Shown: positions 1 through 6,158, counted from the first letter of the stretch. The stretch: 8,723 nucleotides of DNA from Acidobacteriaceae bacterium (GCA_003167305.1 PMTP01000043.1:1-8723); one strand, 5' to 3'. Program-made: numbers and translations. Notes: generated by a model not told the origin, from the letters alone.

Positions 1-441
1 CCGCCTCATCGCTTCCCCGGCGAGAATCAGCAGGATTCCGGCGATCCACAGGACGTGGCCAATCAGCGGAACCAGCGGGATTATGGCAAACAGAACCCAT
101 GTTCCGGCGATGAAGAACACGATCACTCCGGCCACGATGCGGCGCGGCCAGAACAGCTTGGGAAAGAGCAGAAGAAACAGGTAGAGCAGGAGAAGCGGAT
201 TGATCCAGCCGCTGAGTACCGCCAGAAAGTACTTGGAATGCCAGATCTCGTGGCTGAGTGTATTCACCAGCGTCATCCAGGCGCAGCGTGAGCCCAGGAA
301 GACGTCCGGAGCGTCACCGCCGGGGGTGGCAACCTCCCTGACGGCGGGCAGGAAAAACGCCGCGAGATAGACGCAAAAACCCAGGATCCGTCCGAATAAA
401 ACGGCGCTGGTTACCGCTGTACCGCGAACGCTCTGCGCCAC
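1..441 (-). CDS. Multi-pass membrane protein, unrecognised, C-terminus outside window
   Basis: An open frame of 147 codons runs from GTG 441 to the window edge with no stop, so the protein is partial at its C-terminus. The start is chosen because a perfect AGGAGG lies 5 nt upstream, and the same frame is cut off just above it by the folP stop. The protein has at least four hydrophobic stretches: about residues 12-34, 71-93, 102-127 and 128-142. Between the first and second lies a polar loop with one Cys (about 35-70). Arg-rich turns (PRR near 99-101) follow the second segment. It is probably an inner-membrane protein. It lies 63 nt downstream of folP on the same strand, so it is probably cotranscribed with it, but nothing links it to folate. 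I do not recognise the family. Confidence that it is a gene is good because the hydrophobic pattern is long and uninterrupted. Confidence 0.75.
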   Translation of the reverse strand, partial: MAQSVRGTAVTSAVLFGRILGFCVYLAAFFLPAVREVATPGGDAPDVFLGSRCAWMTLVNTLSHEIWHSKYFLAVLSGWINPLLLLYLFLLLFPKLFWPRRIVAGVIVFFIAGTWVLFAIIPLVPLIGHVLWIAGILLILAGEAMRR

Positions 442-446
442 GAAAG

Positions 447-452
447 CCTCCT
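447..452 (-). promoter_or_regulatory. Shine-Dalgarno AGGAGG that fixes the GTG start at 441
   Basis: On the minus strand AGGAGG is followed by 5 nt (CTTTC) and then GTG. No ATG offers a better start in this frame between the folP stop and the first membrane segment. This is the strongest ribosome binding site in the window. Confidence 0.7.
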
Positions 453-504
453 GAACCAGGGTCCACGAAGACCCTATGCGATCCGGCGAAGCCGGAAGAG
501 ACCA

Positions 505-1479
505 TCATAACTCACGGCCGCCGCTCAGCACAGCATCGGCGATGCGCGCCGCCTCGACGGCCGGGCGCACGGTATGAACGCGCACGATGGACGCGCCATG
601 CAGGATGGCCGCCACCAGCGCAGCCACACTGGCCGTCTCGCGAGCTTCAAAAGGCGCGTCGCTCCCGCCATGCAGCGGCGCCAGTGTCCGTCCCAGGAAG
701 GATTTCCGGCTGACCCCGGCCAGCAGCGGCCGGCCCAGCGAAAGCAACTCCTCCTGCCGGGCAAGCAGCGCGTAGTTCTCCTCGAAGCGCTTGCCAAAGC
801 CATAGCCGGGGTCGAGCACCACGGCGTGGGGCGGAATCCCCGCAGCCGCCGCCGCTGCAAGACTCGCCACCAGCCCCGCCCGTACCGTGGCCAGCAGTTC
901 ATCGGGCGCGAGTTGAGGCTGCGCGCGCCACACCTCGGGCCGTCCGCGCGTGTGCATCAGGATGACGCCTGCCTTGAATTCCGCGCAAACTGAGGCCATC
1001 TCTGCATCCCAGGCAAAACCGCTCACATCGTTGATAATCTCCGCGCCCGCTGTGAGAGCCGCCCGCGCCGTCGCGGCCTTATAGGTATCCACCGAGACCA
1101 CCGCATTCGGTCGCGCCTTGAGAATTCCTTCCAGCACCGGCAGCAGCCGCGCCTGCTCTTCGTCCGCGCTTACCGCCGGGGTCCCCAACGACAGGTCTTT
1201 GTCGTTGGGGTGGACAGCCGGAGCCCACATAGAGCCCTTGGCTCCGCCCGCCCGCGAGCCAGGCCGCGTACTCTCCGCGCCTAGGTCGAGAATATCCGCT
1301 CCCTCATCCAGCAACTGAAGCGCATGCGCCACCGCGGCTTCAGGATCGAGAAAGACCCCGCCGTCGCTGAAGGAGTCCGGCGTGATGTTGACCACGCCCA
1401 TCACCAGCGTGCGACGGCCCAGCTCCTGCGTGCGGGTGCGCAGTTGCCAAGGCATTGTTTTACGGCTGATTCCTTCCAT
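505..1479 (-). CDS. folP: Dihydropteroate synthase
   Basis: Cytoplasmic folate-pathway enzyme that condenses 6-hydroxymethyl-dihydropterin diphosphate with p-aminobenzoate to give 7,8-dihydropteroate; it is the sulfonamide target. It is a 324-residue TIM barrel with all family signatures: NITPDSFSDGG (31-41), ESTRPG (69-74), SVDT (129-132), NDVSG (150-154), DPGYGFGK (223-230), SRKSFLG (257-263, pterin/phosphate-binding Lys) and RVH (300-302). The usual length is about 270-290. The excess is an insert of roughly 25 residues (about 75-102) directly after ESTRPG, in the active-site loop region, encoded by DNA with a palindrome (see the repeat entry). The catalytic residues remain, so it is probably active. 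ATG 1479 has GAGG 9 nt upstream; ATG 1455 (M9) is an alternative start. The gene diverges from the cytochrome gene and is followed by a membrane-protein gene 63 nt downstream. Confidence 0.95.
   Translation of the reverse strand: MEGISRKTMPWQLRTRTQELGRRTLVMGVVNITPDSFSDGGVFLDPEAAVAHALQLLDEGADILDLGAESTRPGSRAGGAKGSMWAPAVHPNDKDLSLGTPAVSADEEQARLLPVLEGILKARPNAVVSVDTYKAATARAALTAGAEIINDVSGFAWDAEMASVCAEFKAGVILMHTRGRPEVWRAQPQLAPDELLATVRAGLVASLAAAAAAGIPPHAVVLDPGYGFGKRFEENYALLARQEELLSLGRPLLAGVSRKSFLGRTLAPLHGGSDAPFEARETASVAALVAAILHGASIVRVHTVRPAVEAARIADAVLSGGREL
1174..1257 (-). repeat. Palindromic element carried in frame inside folP
   Basis: This block encodes the 28 residues that replace the normal 3-4-residue spacer after ESTRPG in dihydropteroate synthase. 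It contains a perfect inverted repeat: CCCCAACGACA (1183-1193), a 6-nt loop, and TGTCGTTGGGG (1200-1210). A smaller hairpin lies beside it: GAGCC (1232-1236), CTT, GGCTC (1240-1244). The net gain relative to E. coli FolP (from memory) is 25 codons, so the frame is kept. The structure resembles a mobile palindromic element that inserts in genes without breaking the frame, such as the RPE elements of Rickettsia. Membership of a dispersed family is inference, since only one copy lies in this window. Confidence 0.6.
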
Positions 1480-1576
1480 TCCTTCAAGCCTCGATCATGG
1501 AAATGACATTTACAATTCGATGGTACGCTCAGGAACAATGCCGAGGTCCAGGCCATCGACCGCATCGCCGAAGGTG

Positions 1577-1604
1577 TTGCCGCAGCTAACTGACGCTGTA
1601 TCAT
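1577..1604 (+). promoter_or_regulatory. Possible sigma70-like promoter of the cytochrome gene
   Basis: TTGCCG (1577-1582) and TATCAT (1599-1604) are separated by 16 nt. The -10 ends only 9 nt before ATG 1614, so the leader would be a few nucleotides at most. Only a weak AAGAG could act as a ribosome site. The match is modest and based on pattern alone. Confidence 0.3.
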
Positions 1605-1613
1605 AAGAGTCAA

Positions 1614-2003
1614 ATGCGCACGCGTTCCTTCCTCTCATCGATGGCTGTGTCCCTTTCTGTGCTGACTCCCGCGCTGACTCTCGCCGTTGTGCTGGCAGCG
1701 CCGCTGGCCGGCTGCCGTTCGCTGCCGCCCTCCAAGCCCGCGGCGCTTTGGACGCCGGAAGAGGCGCGGGGAGCGCAGCTTTACCAACTGAAATGCGCCC
1801 GCTGCCACTACCCCACCACCACGCATGGCCTGCACGGGCCGGGGTTGCAGGCGCTCACCAAGGTAAAGTCCATGCCCTCGGGCGCGCCTCCCACCGACGA
1901 GCGGCTGACGCAGGTCGTCCTGCACGGCCGGCTGGAGATGCCCGCCACGCCGCTCGACGACGGCCAACTGAGCGATCTGCTGGCTTATTTGCGCACGCTA
2001 TGA
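1614..2003 (+). CDS. Lipoprotein c-type cytochrome (single heme)
   Basis: A 129-residue exported electron carrier. The N-terminus is a lipoprotein signal: basic start, hydrophobic core, then a lipobox L-A-G-C with Cys34 as the lipidation site. One heme-attachment motif CARCH sits at 61-65. The C-terminal Met in LEMPAT is the probable distal heme ligand, as in small class I cytochromes c. The LDDGQLSDLLAYLRTL tail is the usual final helix of this fold. The mature protein is therefore probably anchored to a membrane facing the periplasm, passing electrons between unidentified partners. Its stop overlaps the start of the next gene (ATGA), so the two are probably translated together. The exact redox partner cannot be read from the sequence. 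Confidence 0.88.
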   Translation: MRTRSFLSSMAVSLSVLTPALTLAVVLAAPLAGCRSLPPSKPAALWTPEEARGAQLYQLKCARCHYPTTTHGLHGPGLQALTKVKSMPSGAPPTDERLTQVVLHGRLEMPATPLDDGQLSDLLAYLRTL

Positions 2004-2491
2004 GAAACCAAGCCAACATCAAAGAGATCAGCACGAACGAAGCCCGAATGGACGAGCCTCAACCAGGCGAGAAGGCCGATGGCGCGCTGCTCAAACATTC
2101 TAGCCGCGATCTGCTGTCGCTGCCTGGGTTGGCGGCGATCAGCCTCTACCTGCTGGCACTGGCAGGAGTGGTGATTCTGGGCGTGGCCGGGCGGCACTAT
2201 CCGCCGCTGTTTCTGATCTTCGCGGCTGCGTTGATCGCCGCCAGCGCCGGGCTACTGCTGCTTCTGCGCTGGGCCTGGGCGATGGCCCTCGGCGCGGTCT
2301 TCCTGCTGGCGGTCTACGACCTGTGGATCTTCTCCAGGCTGCACGAGCTGCCCGCGCTGGTTCAGGGGCTATTGAATCTGGTTTTCTTCCTCTACCTGGT
2401 GCGCATCGAAGTGCGCGCAAAGCTGCGGCAGACAGTTCAGCTAAAACTCAAGAGTTCCTCTCCTCAGGCCGTGAAACCGCACCTTGATTGA
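2000..2491 (+). CDS. Four-TM membrane protein, cytochrome-coupled
   Basis: A protein of 163 residues. ATG 2000 overlaps the cytochrome stop as ATGA and is preferred for this coupling; ATG 2048 (MDEPQ) is an alternative. The first 40 or so residues are polar. Four hydrophobic segments follow (about 45-65, 69-91, 93-114 and 119-136), ending in a basic tail rich in Lys/Arg. It is probably an inner-membrane partner or maturation/anchoring factor of the cytochrome, but this rests only on the gene arrangement. I do not recognise the family. A second, decayed copy of its 3' half lies at 3444-3591 with about 94% nucleotide identity by hand count. Its last 44 nt overlap the end of the convergent flavin-reductase gene. 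Confidence 0.8.
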   Translation: MRNQANIKEISTNEARMDEPQPGEKADGALLKHSSRDLLSLPGLAAISLYLLALAGVVILGVAGRHYPPLFLIFAAALIAASAGLLLLLRWAWAMALGAVFLLAVYDLWIFSRLHELPALVQGLLNLVFFLYLVRIEVRAKLRQTVQLKLKSSSPQAVKPHLD

Positions 2492-3110
2492 CGAATTTCA
2501 TGAATTCTGACTCCGCGAGGCGCGAGGGATGCACCTCGCCACCAAGCCCAAAGAAGCGGCAGAAGCTCATTATCAGCGGGTACCAGCGCGTCGGATCAAT
2601 GTGCGGACGAATTCCGCTGCCGTCCAGCAACGCTTCGTCAACATGCAGTTTGACTATATGCACCTCAAAGGCGTTGGCATTGACGTTTTTTCCGAAGGGG
2701 CGGAATTCATGCACGATGCCCTCCATTTGAATGGGACACTCCAGTACACGCGGAGGAGCAACTGACTGCGATTCCACAGCAGTGAAGCCCGCAATGCCGA
2801 ACTTGTCAGGTTCAAATTGATAGCCCCAGGAGTGTTTCCTTTCCGGCACGGGATTCTTGCCCGTGGTCAGAGCGAGGTGGTCTACCTGCGAGACCTGATC
2901 CTGCGAGGGCAGGTTGATGACACATTCACGTGTGCGGATAAGGTTGTCTGAAGTTTGGCCCATCTGGCCCAGGCCAAGCATGCAGCTCCAACCCAACCAC
3001 CATGCGGACGACATCGGCGCAAGGTTTGGCGAGCCGTCGGGATTCAAGGTGCTGATGAGCGCAACAGGGGTTCCGAAATAGAGGATGGTTGGTTCAATCG
3101 TTTTATGCAC
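2448..3110 (-). CDS. Flavin reductase-like, FMN-binding split-barrel protein
   Basis: A protein of 220 residues from GTG 3110. The N-terminus (TIEPTILYFGTPVALISTLN) followed by DGSPNLAPMSSAWW (25-38) is typical of the flavin reductase-like split-barrel family, which binds FMN non-covalently. NLIRTRECVINLPS (56-69) is the conserved strand and helix after it. The substrate is unknown; many members are predicted NAD(P)H:flavin oxidoreductases. The frame stays open upstream to TTG 3164, but those 18 residues do not look like the family. GTG 3110 gives the family N-terminus and has TATTGT exactly 6 nt before it, as in glyA and lipA, with no Shine-Dalgarno. A leaderless mRNA is therefore likely. 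The gene converges on the membrane-protein gene with a 44-nt overlap. Confidence 0.85.
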   Translation of the reverse strand: MHKTIEPTILYFGTPVALISTLNPDGSPNLAPMSSAWWLGWSCMLGLGQMGQTSDNLIRTRECVINLPSQDQVSQVDHLALTTGKNPVPERKHSWGYQFEPDKFGIAGFTAVESQSVAPPRVLECPIQMEGIVHEFRPFGKNVNANAFEVHIVKLHVDEALLDGSGIRPHIDPTRWYPLIMSFCRFFGLGGEVHPSRLAESEFMKFVNQGAVSRPEERNS

Positions 3111-3116
3111 AAGTAA

Positions 3117-3122
3117 ACAATA
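3117..3122 (-). promoter_or_regulatory. -10 element TATTGT for the flavin-reductase gene
   Basis: TATTGT on the minus strand is followed by 6 nt (TTACTT) and GTG 3110. The TANNNT-N6-start geometry implies transcription beginning at or next to the start codon. No clear -35 is visible. Confidence 0.5.
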
Positions 3123-3233
3123 GAGTGGAAAGTGCGGTAGAAGCATCCCGAATCTTGCGGGCAATTCCGATTTTCCCGGGCGTGCGTTAGGAAAACCAAA
3201 TTCGGGTTATAAAAGGGGCTGCTCATGTTTCCA

Positions 3234-3600
3234 TTACAATAAAAGCGTGACAGAACTGGTGCAAATCTCCCCCGTCTGCGCAACTCAGGCACCCAAGTCC
3301 GCGTGGCTCAAGGCGTGCGCCCAGTGGGCGAAAAATACCACGGGCTCAAACTACTGGCACGCTCGCTCCAGCCCAACACCGTATGCGAGGACGCCCACTG
3401 CCCCAACATCGGCGAGCCCCGCCGCGTGGCCGAAGCGGTAGCTGCGCTGGGCCTGGGCGATGGCCCTGGGCGCGGTCTTTCTGCTGGCGGTCTACGACCT
3501 GTGGATCTTCTACAGGCTGCACGAGTTGCCCGAGCTGGTTCAGGGGCTGTTGAATCTGGTTTTCTTCCTCTAACTGGTGCGCACCGAGGTGCGGAAGAGG
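3234..3600 (+). pseudogene. Chimeric relic: lipA 5' part fused to membrane-gene 3' part
   Basis: Positions 3234-3456 match the start of the intact lipA, including its TACAAT -10 and GTG start (3247). By my count identity over the first 170 nt is near 80%, with many differences in third codon positions. Three lesions are visible. There is a 1-nt deletion near 3322. An exact 111-nt (37-codon) loss follows GAG 3414-3416, removing the segment with the radical-SAM CX3CX2C cysteines. At GCGCTGGGCCTGG (3444-3456), a 13-mer present in both parents, the sequence switches to the membrane-protein gene (2266-2413), out of frame with lipA. The membrane part is about 94% identical and has TAC changed to stop TAA (3571-3573). 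An open frame of 108 codons crosses the junction by chance after the deletion, but it reads the membrane part in the wrong frame. It cannot make lipoyl synthase. Confidence 0.9.
3444..3591 (+). repeat. Duplicate of the membrane-gene segment 2266-2413
   Basis: A direct repeat of about 148 nt with 9 differences by my hand alignment (about 94% identity). Five differences are synonymous in the membrane frame, three change a residue and one creates a stop. The repeat starts inside the 13-mer shared with lipA (also at 5359-5371) and fades after 3591. With 2266-2413 it could support recombination that deletes or duplicates the 1.2 kb between them. Confidence 0.85.
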
Positions 3601-3625
3601 TTGCCATAGGCGTGATCAGTCGAAC

Positions 3626-3841
3626 TTAAGAACGTCGCCCTCCGGGTCGAGAAACTCCTATATTTGGAATCAGCTCAGAGGCCAAAGGAAAATCTTGCGA
3701 TGCAGTATAGTATCCGGCAGAATCAAGCTGGAGAAACGGCTTGCCTCGCTTTGTGATGAGTACAGGGATTCGTGTCTCTGCCATTTCATTGAAAACAGCC
3801 TGCCAATTGGCTCGGAACTCGCTTGCGCTCATGGTCCGCAT
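3626..3841 (-). CDS. Orphan Phd/YefM-type antitoxin, C-terminus probably frameshifted
   Basis: A protein of 71 residues. The N-terminal 40 residues match Phd/YefM antitoxins: MRTMSASEFRANW, a helix ending in AETRIPVLITKRGKPF, with the Lys-Arg-Gly-Lys-Pro turn. Such proteins bind operator DNA through this half and grip a toxin (often a PIN RNase or RelE type) through the C-terminal half. No toxin gene follows; the downstream side is the lipA/membrane relic. The tail after Ile61 (GVSRPGGRRS) is unlike the acidic tails of the family. Dropping one base at the CC 3657-3658 gives EFLDPEGDVLKFD and a stop at 3616, a far more protein-like ending, so an indel is likely. GGGGA lies 9 nt before ATG 3841. 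The N-terminal DNA-binding half may still be made. Confidence 0.65.
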   Translation of the reverse strand: MRTMSASEFRANWQAVFNEMAETRIPVLITKRGKPFLQLDSAGYYTASQDFPLASELIPNIGVSRPGGRRS

Positions 3842-3945
3842 GGCCGATAATCCCCACTGGCTTTATCGATCCAATTCGCGGTTTCCATCATTGTCATGTG
3901 GCAAGCCGGTGAATAGTTCGGAGTAAACAACCATTGGACTGCAAC

Positions 3946-4950
3946 TTACCGGCAAAGGCTCTGCAACTTCTCATTGGGGTGGGGATTGAAGGGCGGATAC
4001 GTCAGGCGGCGTGAATCCATGAACTGGCCGGCAACGCTGGTGCCGTAGGGGAGCGCGGCATCGGGATTCTGGGCGTATGCGGAATCCTGCTCGACCTTGG
4101 GGAGTTGCGCAAAGCGGAAGCCCTCTTTGCGCAGCAGTTCGATGAGGTCGGGAAGCATGAGCGTGGTAAAGGCCATGGCGTGCAGCAGCATCACATGGGG
4201 AATCTCGTGGCGTCCCTCGCGATGAAAAGCGATGGCCGACTCCCTGCGGCCCAGCTGAATGTACTCGGCCGCGCCTTCAAGATAGCTCTGGCGGAGCCAC
4301 GCAATGGCCGCGGCGTCCTGCTTGGCCAGGCAGCGCCCGTAGGCGTCGTTCCAGGCGTAGTCATCAAAGCTGAGCGTGACCTGGGCTACGCGGTAGCCAT
4401 GAGCGCTGAGCCATGCGCGTACGGCATTGCGCTTCTCCAACGTCTCGCCCTCCGCGAGATAGGGATAGCGAAACCAGTGCCAGTCGCGCGCTCCGGCATA
4501 CTGGGCCAGCGCTGGTTCGCCCTGGGCGATCTCACTTTCGTAGGCCTCGACCGTACTCTCCGCCAGCGAGGGGTGCGACCAGGTGTGATTGCCGATGTTC
4601 ATGCCCGCATCGATCCAGATGCGCAGGGCCTGCTGCGCGTCGGGATCGTTCTCCAGCCTGACGGCATTCACAAAGCCGTATGTGCCTTCGAGATGGCTGG
4701 CCTTCAGCTCGGATGTCAGCGTGGTAGCGATTCTGGCGCGATGATCACCGGCCGGCAGAGCGCCTGCTGAGGGCAGATCGTCAAAAGTGAGCGCGACAAC
4801 GGGATGCCGGGCAAGGTGTGGAAGACGAGGTGCGGCGGCGGGTTGCGCGGGAGCCGTCTGGGTAGCCGGAGGAGACGACTGCGAAGCGGCAAGCGGCGCG
4901 ATCGCACCAAGCAATAGAGAGATTCCGAGCAACAGAAACGATCGCCTCAT
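3946..4950 (-). CDS. Secreted polysaccharide deacetylase (NodB/CE4 type)
   Basis: A protein of 334 residues. A signal peptide (about 1-23, basic start and a Leu-rich core) and a Pro/Ala/Gln-rich linker (24-45) precede a NodB domain. Motifs in order: TFDD (55-58, catalytic base Asp57 and metal Asp58), HTWSH (122-126, the two metal His), RYPY (161-164), DYAW (197-200) and LLHA (255-258). All metal-site residues of carbohydrate esterase family 4 are present, so it probably removes N- or O-acetyl groups from a cell-wall or environmental polysaccharide outside the cytoplasm. The substrate cannot be inferred. ATG 4950 is chosen for the compact signal peptide, with AGGAGG 12 nt upstream. ATG 4983 has GGGGAG at 8 nt, adds 11 charged residues and is a real alternative. 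It is divergent from lipA with about 100 nt between the starts. Confidence 0.9.
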   Translation of the reverse strand: MRRSFLLLGISLLLGAIAPLAASQSSPPATQTAPAQPAAAPRLPHLARHPVVALTFDDLPSAGALPAGDHRARIATTLTSELKASHLEGTYGFVNAVRLENDPDAQQALRIWIDAGMNIGNHTWSHPSLAESTVEAYESEIAQGEPALAQYAGARDWHWFRYPYLAEGETLEKRNAVRAWLSAHGYRVAQVTLSFDDYAWNDAYGRCLAKQDAAAIAWLRQSYLEGAAEYIQLGRRESAIAFHREGRHEIPHVMLLHAMAFTTLMLPDLIELLRKEGFRFAQLPKVEQDSAYAQNPDAALPYGTSVAGQFMDSRRLTYPPFNPHPNEKLQSLCR

Positions 4951-5037
4951 ACGAAATCTTTCCCTCCTCTCCTTTTGACGCATTCTACCAACTCCCCGTT
5001 TCAGCTTGCTCCTCGGGTTACGGACTTTCGCTACCGG

Positions 5038-5043
5038 TACAAT
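5038..5043 (+). promoter_or_regulatory. -10 element TACAAT of lipA
   Basis: TACAAT is followed by 6 nt and GTG 5050. The same TACAAT-N6-GTG is kept in the relic copy (3235-3240, GTG 3247) although the 6 nt between differ (GGAGAC against AAAAGC). Retention in both copies supports function. No good -35 is visible at 16-18 nt. Confidence 0.6.
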
Positions 5044-5049
5044 GGAGAC

Positions 5050-5958
5050 GTGATGGAACTGGTGCAGATCTCCCCAACCCGCACGGCTCCGGCGCCCAAG
5101 CCCGAGTGGCTCAAGGCGCGCGCGCCGGTGGGCGAGAACTACCACGGCCTGAAGCGGCTGGCCCGCTCGCTCCAACTGAACACCGTCTGCGAAAGCGCGC
5201 ACTGCCCCAACATCGGCGAGTGCTGGCACCACAAAACCGCGACTTTTATGATGCTGGGCAACCTATGCACGCGCCGCTGCGGCTTCTGCGCGGTGCCCAA
5301 GGGCCGTCCCGAGCCGATTGACTTCGACGAGCCGCGCCGCGTCGCCGAGGCCGTGGCCGCGCTGGGCCTGGAATACGCCGTCATCACCAGCGTCAACCGC
5401 GACGACGACCTCATCGGCGGAGCGCGCGCATTCGCCACGGTTATTGAAGAGATTCGCCGCCAGACGCCCGGATGCCGCGTTGAGGTGCTGATCCCCGACT
5501 TCCAAGGCAACCGGGAGGCGATTCAGATTGTCGTCGAAGCTCGCCCCGAGGTGCTCAACCACAACACTGAATCCGTGCCCCGGCTCTATCGCGCCGTCCG
5601 CTCCGGCGCGCGCTACGAGCGTACCCTGGAGCTGTTGCGCTACGCCAAGGAACTGCGGCCTGCGGGTGTGACCAAGTCCGGCGTGATGGTGGGCCTGGGC
5701 GAAGAGACCTCCGAACTGCTTGAAGTCTTCCGCGACCTGGCCGCCATCCATTGCGACATTCTCACCATCGGCCAATATCTGCGCCCCTCGCGAGACCACC
5801 TGCCCATGGCGCGCCTCTACACCCCGCGCGAGTTCGCCGAGTTGAAGACTGAGGCGCTGAAGATGGGCTTTCGCCACGTCGAGTCTGGCCCGCTGGTCCG
5901 CTCCAGCTACCACGCGCACGAGCAAGCCGCTTCAACCGGACTGGCTGTGTGTACTTAG
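5050..5958 (+). CDS. lipA: Lipoyl synthase
   Basis: Radical-SAM enzyme that inserts two sulfurs at C6 and C8 of protein-bound octanoyl groups, making the lipoyl cofactor of 2-oxoacid dehydrogenases and the glycine cleavage H protein. Numbered from GTG 5050 it has 302 residues, the normal size. The auxiliary Fe-S cluster motif CX4CX5C is at Cys47, 52 and 58 (CESAHCPNIGEC). The radical-SAM motif CX3CX2C is at Cys73, 77 and 80 (CTRRCGFC). The C-terminal RSSY (284-287) supplies the serine ligand of the auxiliary cluster. All essential residues are present. GTG 5050 is preferred over ATG 5053 because the relic copy keeps the GTG but has ACA in place of the ATG, and both copies keep TACAAT at 6 nt. 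However, GGAG at 5044-5047 suits ATG 5053. No lipB is in the window. Confidence 0.96.
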   Translation: MMELVQISPTRTAPAPKPEWLKARAPVGENYHGLKRLARSLQLNTVCESAHCPNIGECWHHKTATFMMLGNLCTRRCGFCAVPKGRPEPIDFDEPRRVAEAVAALGLEYAVITSVNRDDDLIGGARAFATVIEEIRRQTPGCRVEVLIPDFQGNREAIQIVVEARPEVLNHNTESVPRLYRAVRSGARYERTLELLRYAKELRPAGVTKSGVMVGLGEETSELLEVFRDLAAIHCDILTIGQYLRPSRDHLPMARLYTPREFAELKTEALKMGFRHVESGPLVRSSYHAHEQAASTGLAVCT

Positions 5959-6158
5959 AGAGACACACAAAACGGTAAATTTGGCAGTACCCGCTTCGCA
6001 CTGTTCCCTCTGGTACAACCGCCTTCACGGGGAGATACTCGCCCATCACCAGCATCCTTCCGCTTATCTTTGGCGGCAAAAGTGGAAAACACCGCTGTTG
6101 AAGATATTTTGAACTCTGTTCATGGAAGGCCTCACTGCATCGCTCCAGGAAAAGGCGC

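Noticed and set aside
1505..1594. Short plus-strand frame ending NNAEVQAIDRIAEGVAAAN before the cytochrome gene, as a gene remnant
   Set aside because: Only about 28 codons after a stop, with no start or identifiable family. It looks coding-like but is too short to support.
3303..3629. 108-codon plus frame across the relic as a new fusion gene
   Set aside because: It begins inside the lipA-like part with no start signal and reads the membrane-derived part out of its native frame, giving Gly/Arg-rich nonsense. The length follows from the 1-nt deletion and GC richness.
3600..3945. A toxin gene partnering the antitoxin
   Set aside because: No frame with PIN, RelE or Doc features lies on either side; downstream is the relic and upstream is a 104-nt gap before the deacetylase stop.
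4105..4770. Plus-strand open frame of 221 codons opposite the deacetylase gene
   Set aside because: The minus strand carries all CE4 motifs there; the plus frame has no recognisable feature.
5263..5925. Minus-strand open frame of 220 codons opposite lipA
   Set aside because: lipA on the plus strand is complete and canonical; this is its shadow.
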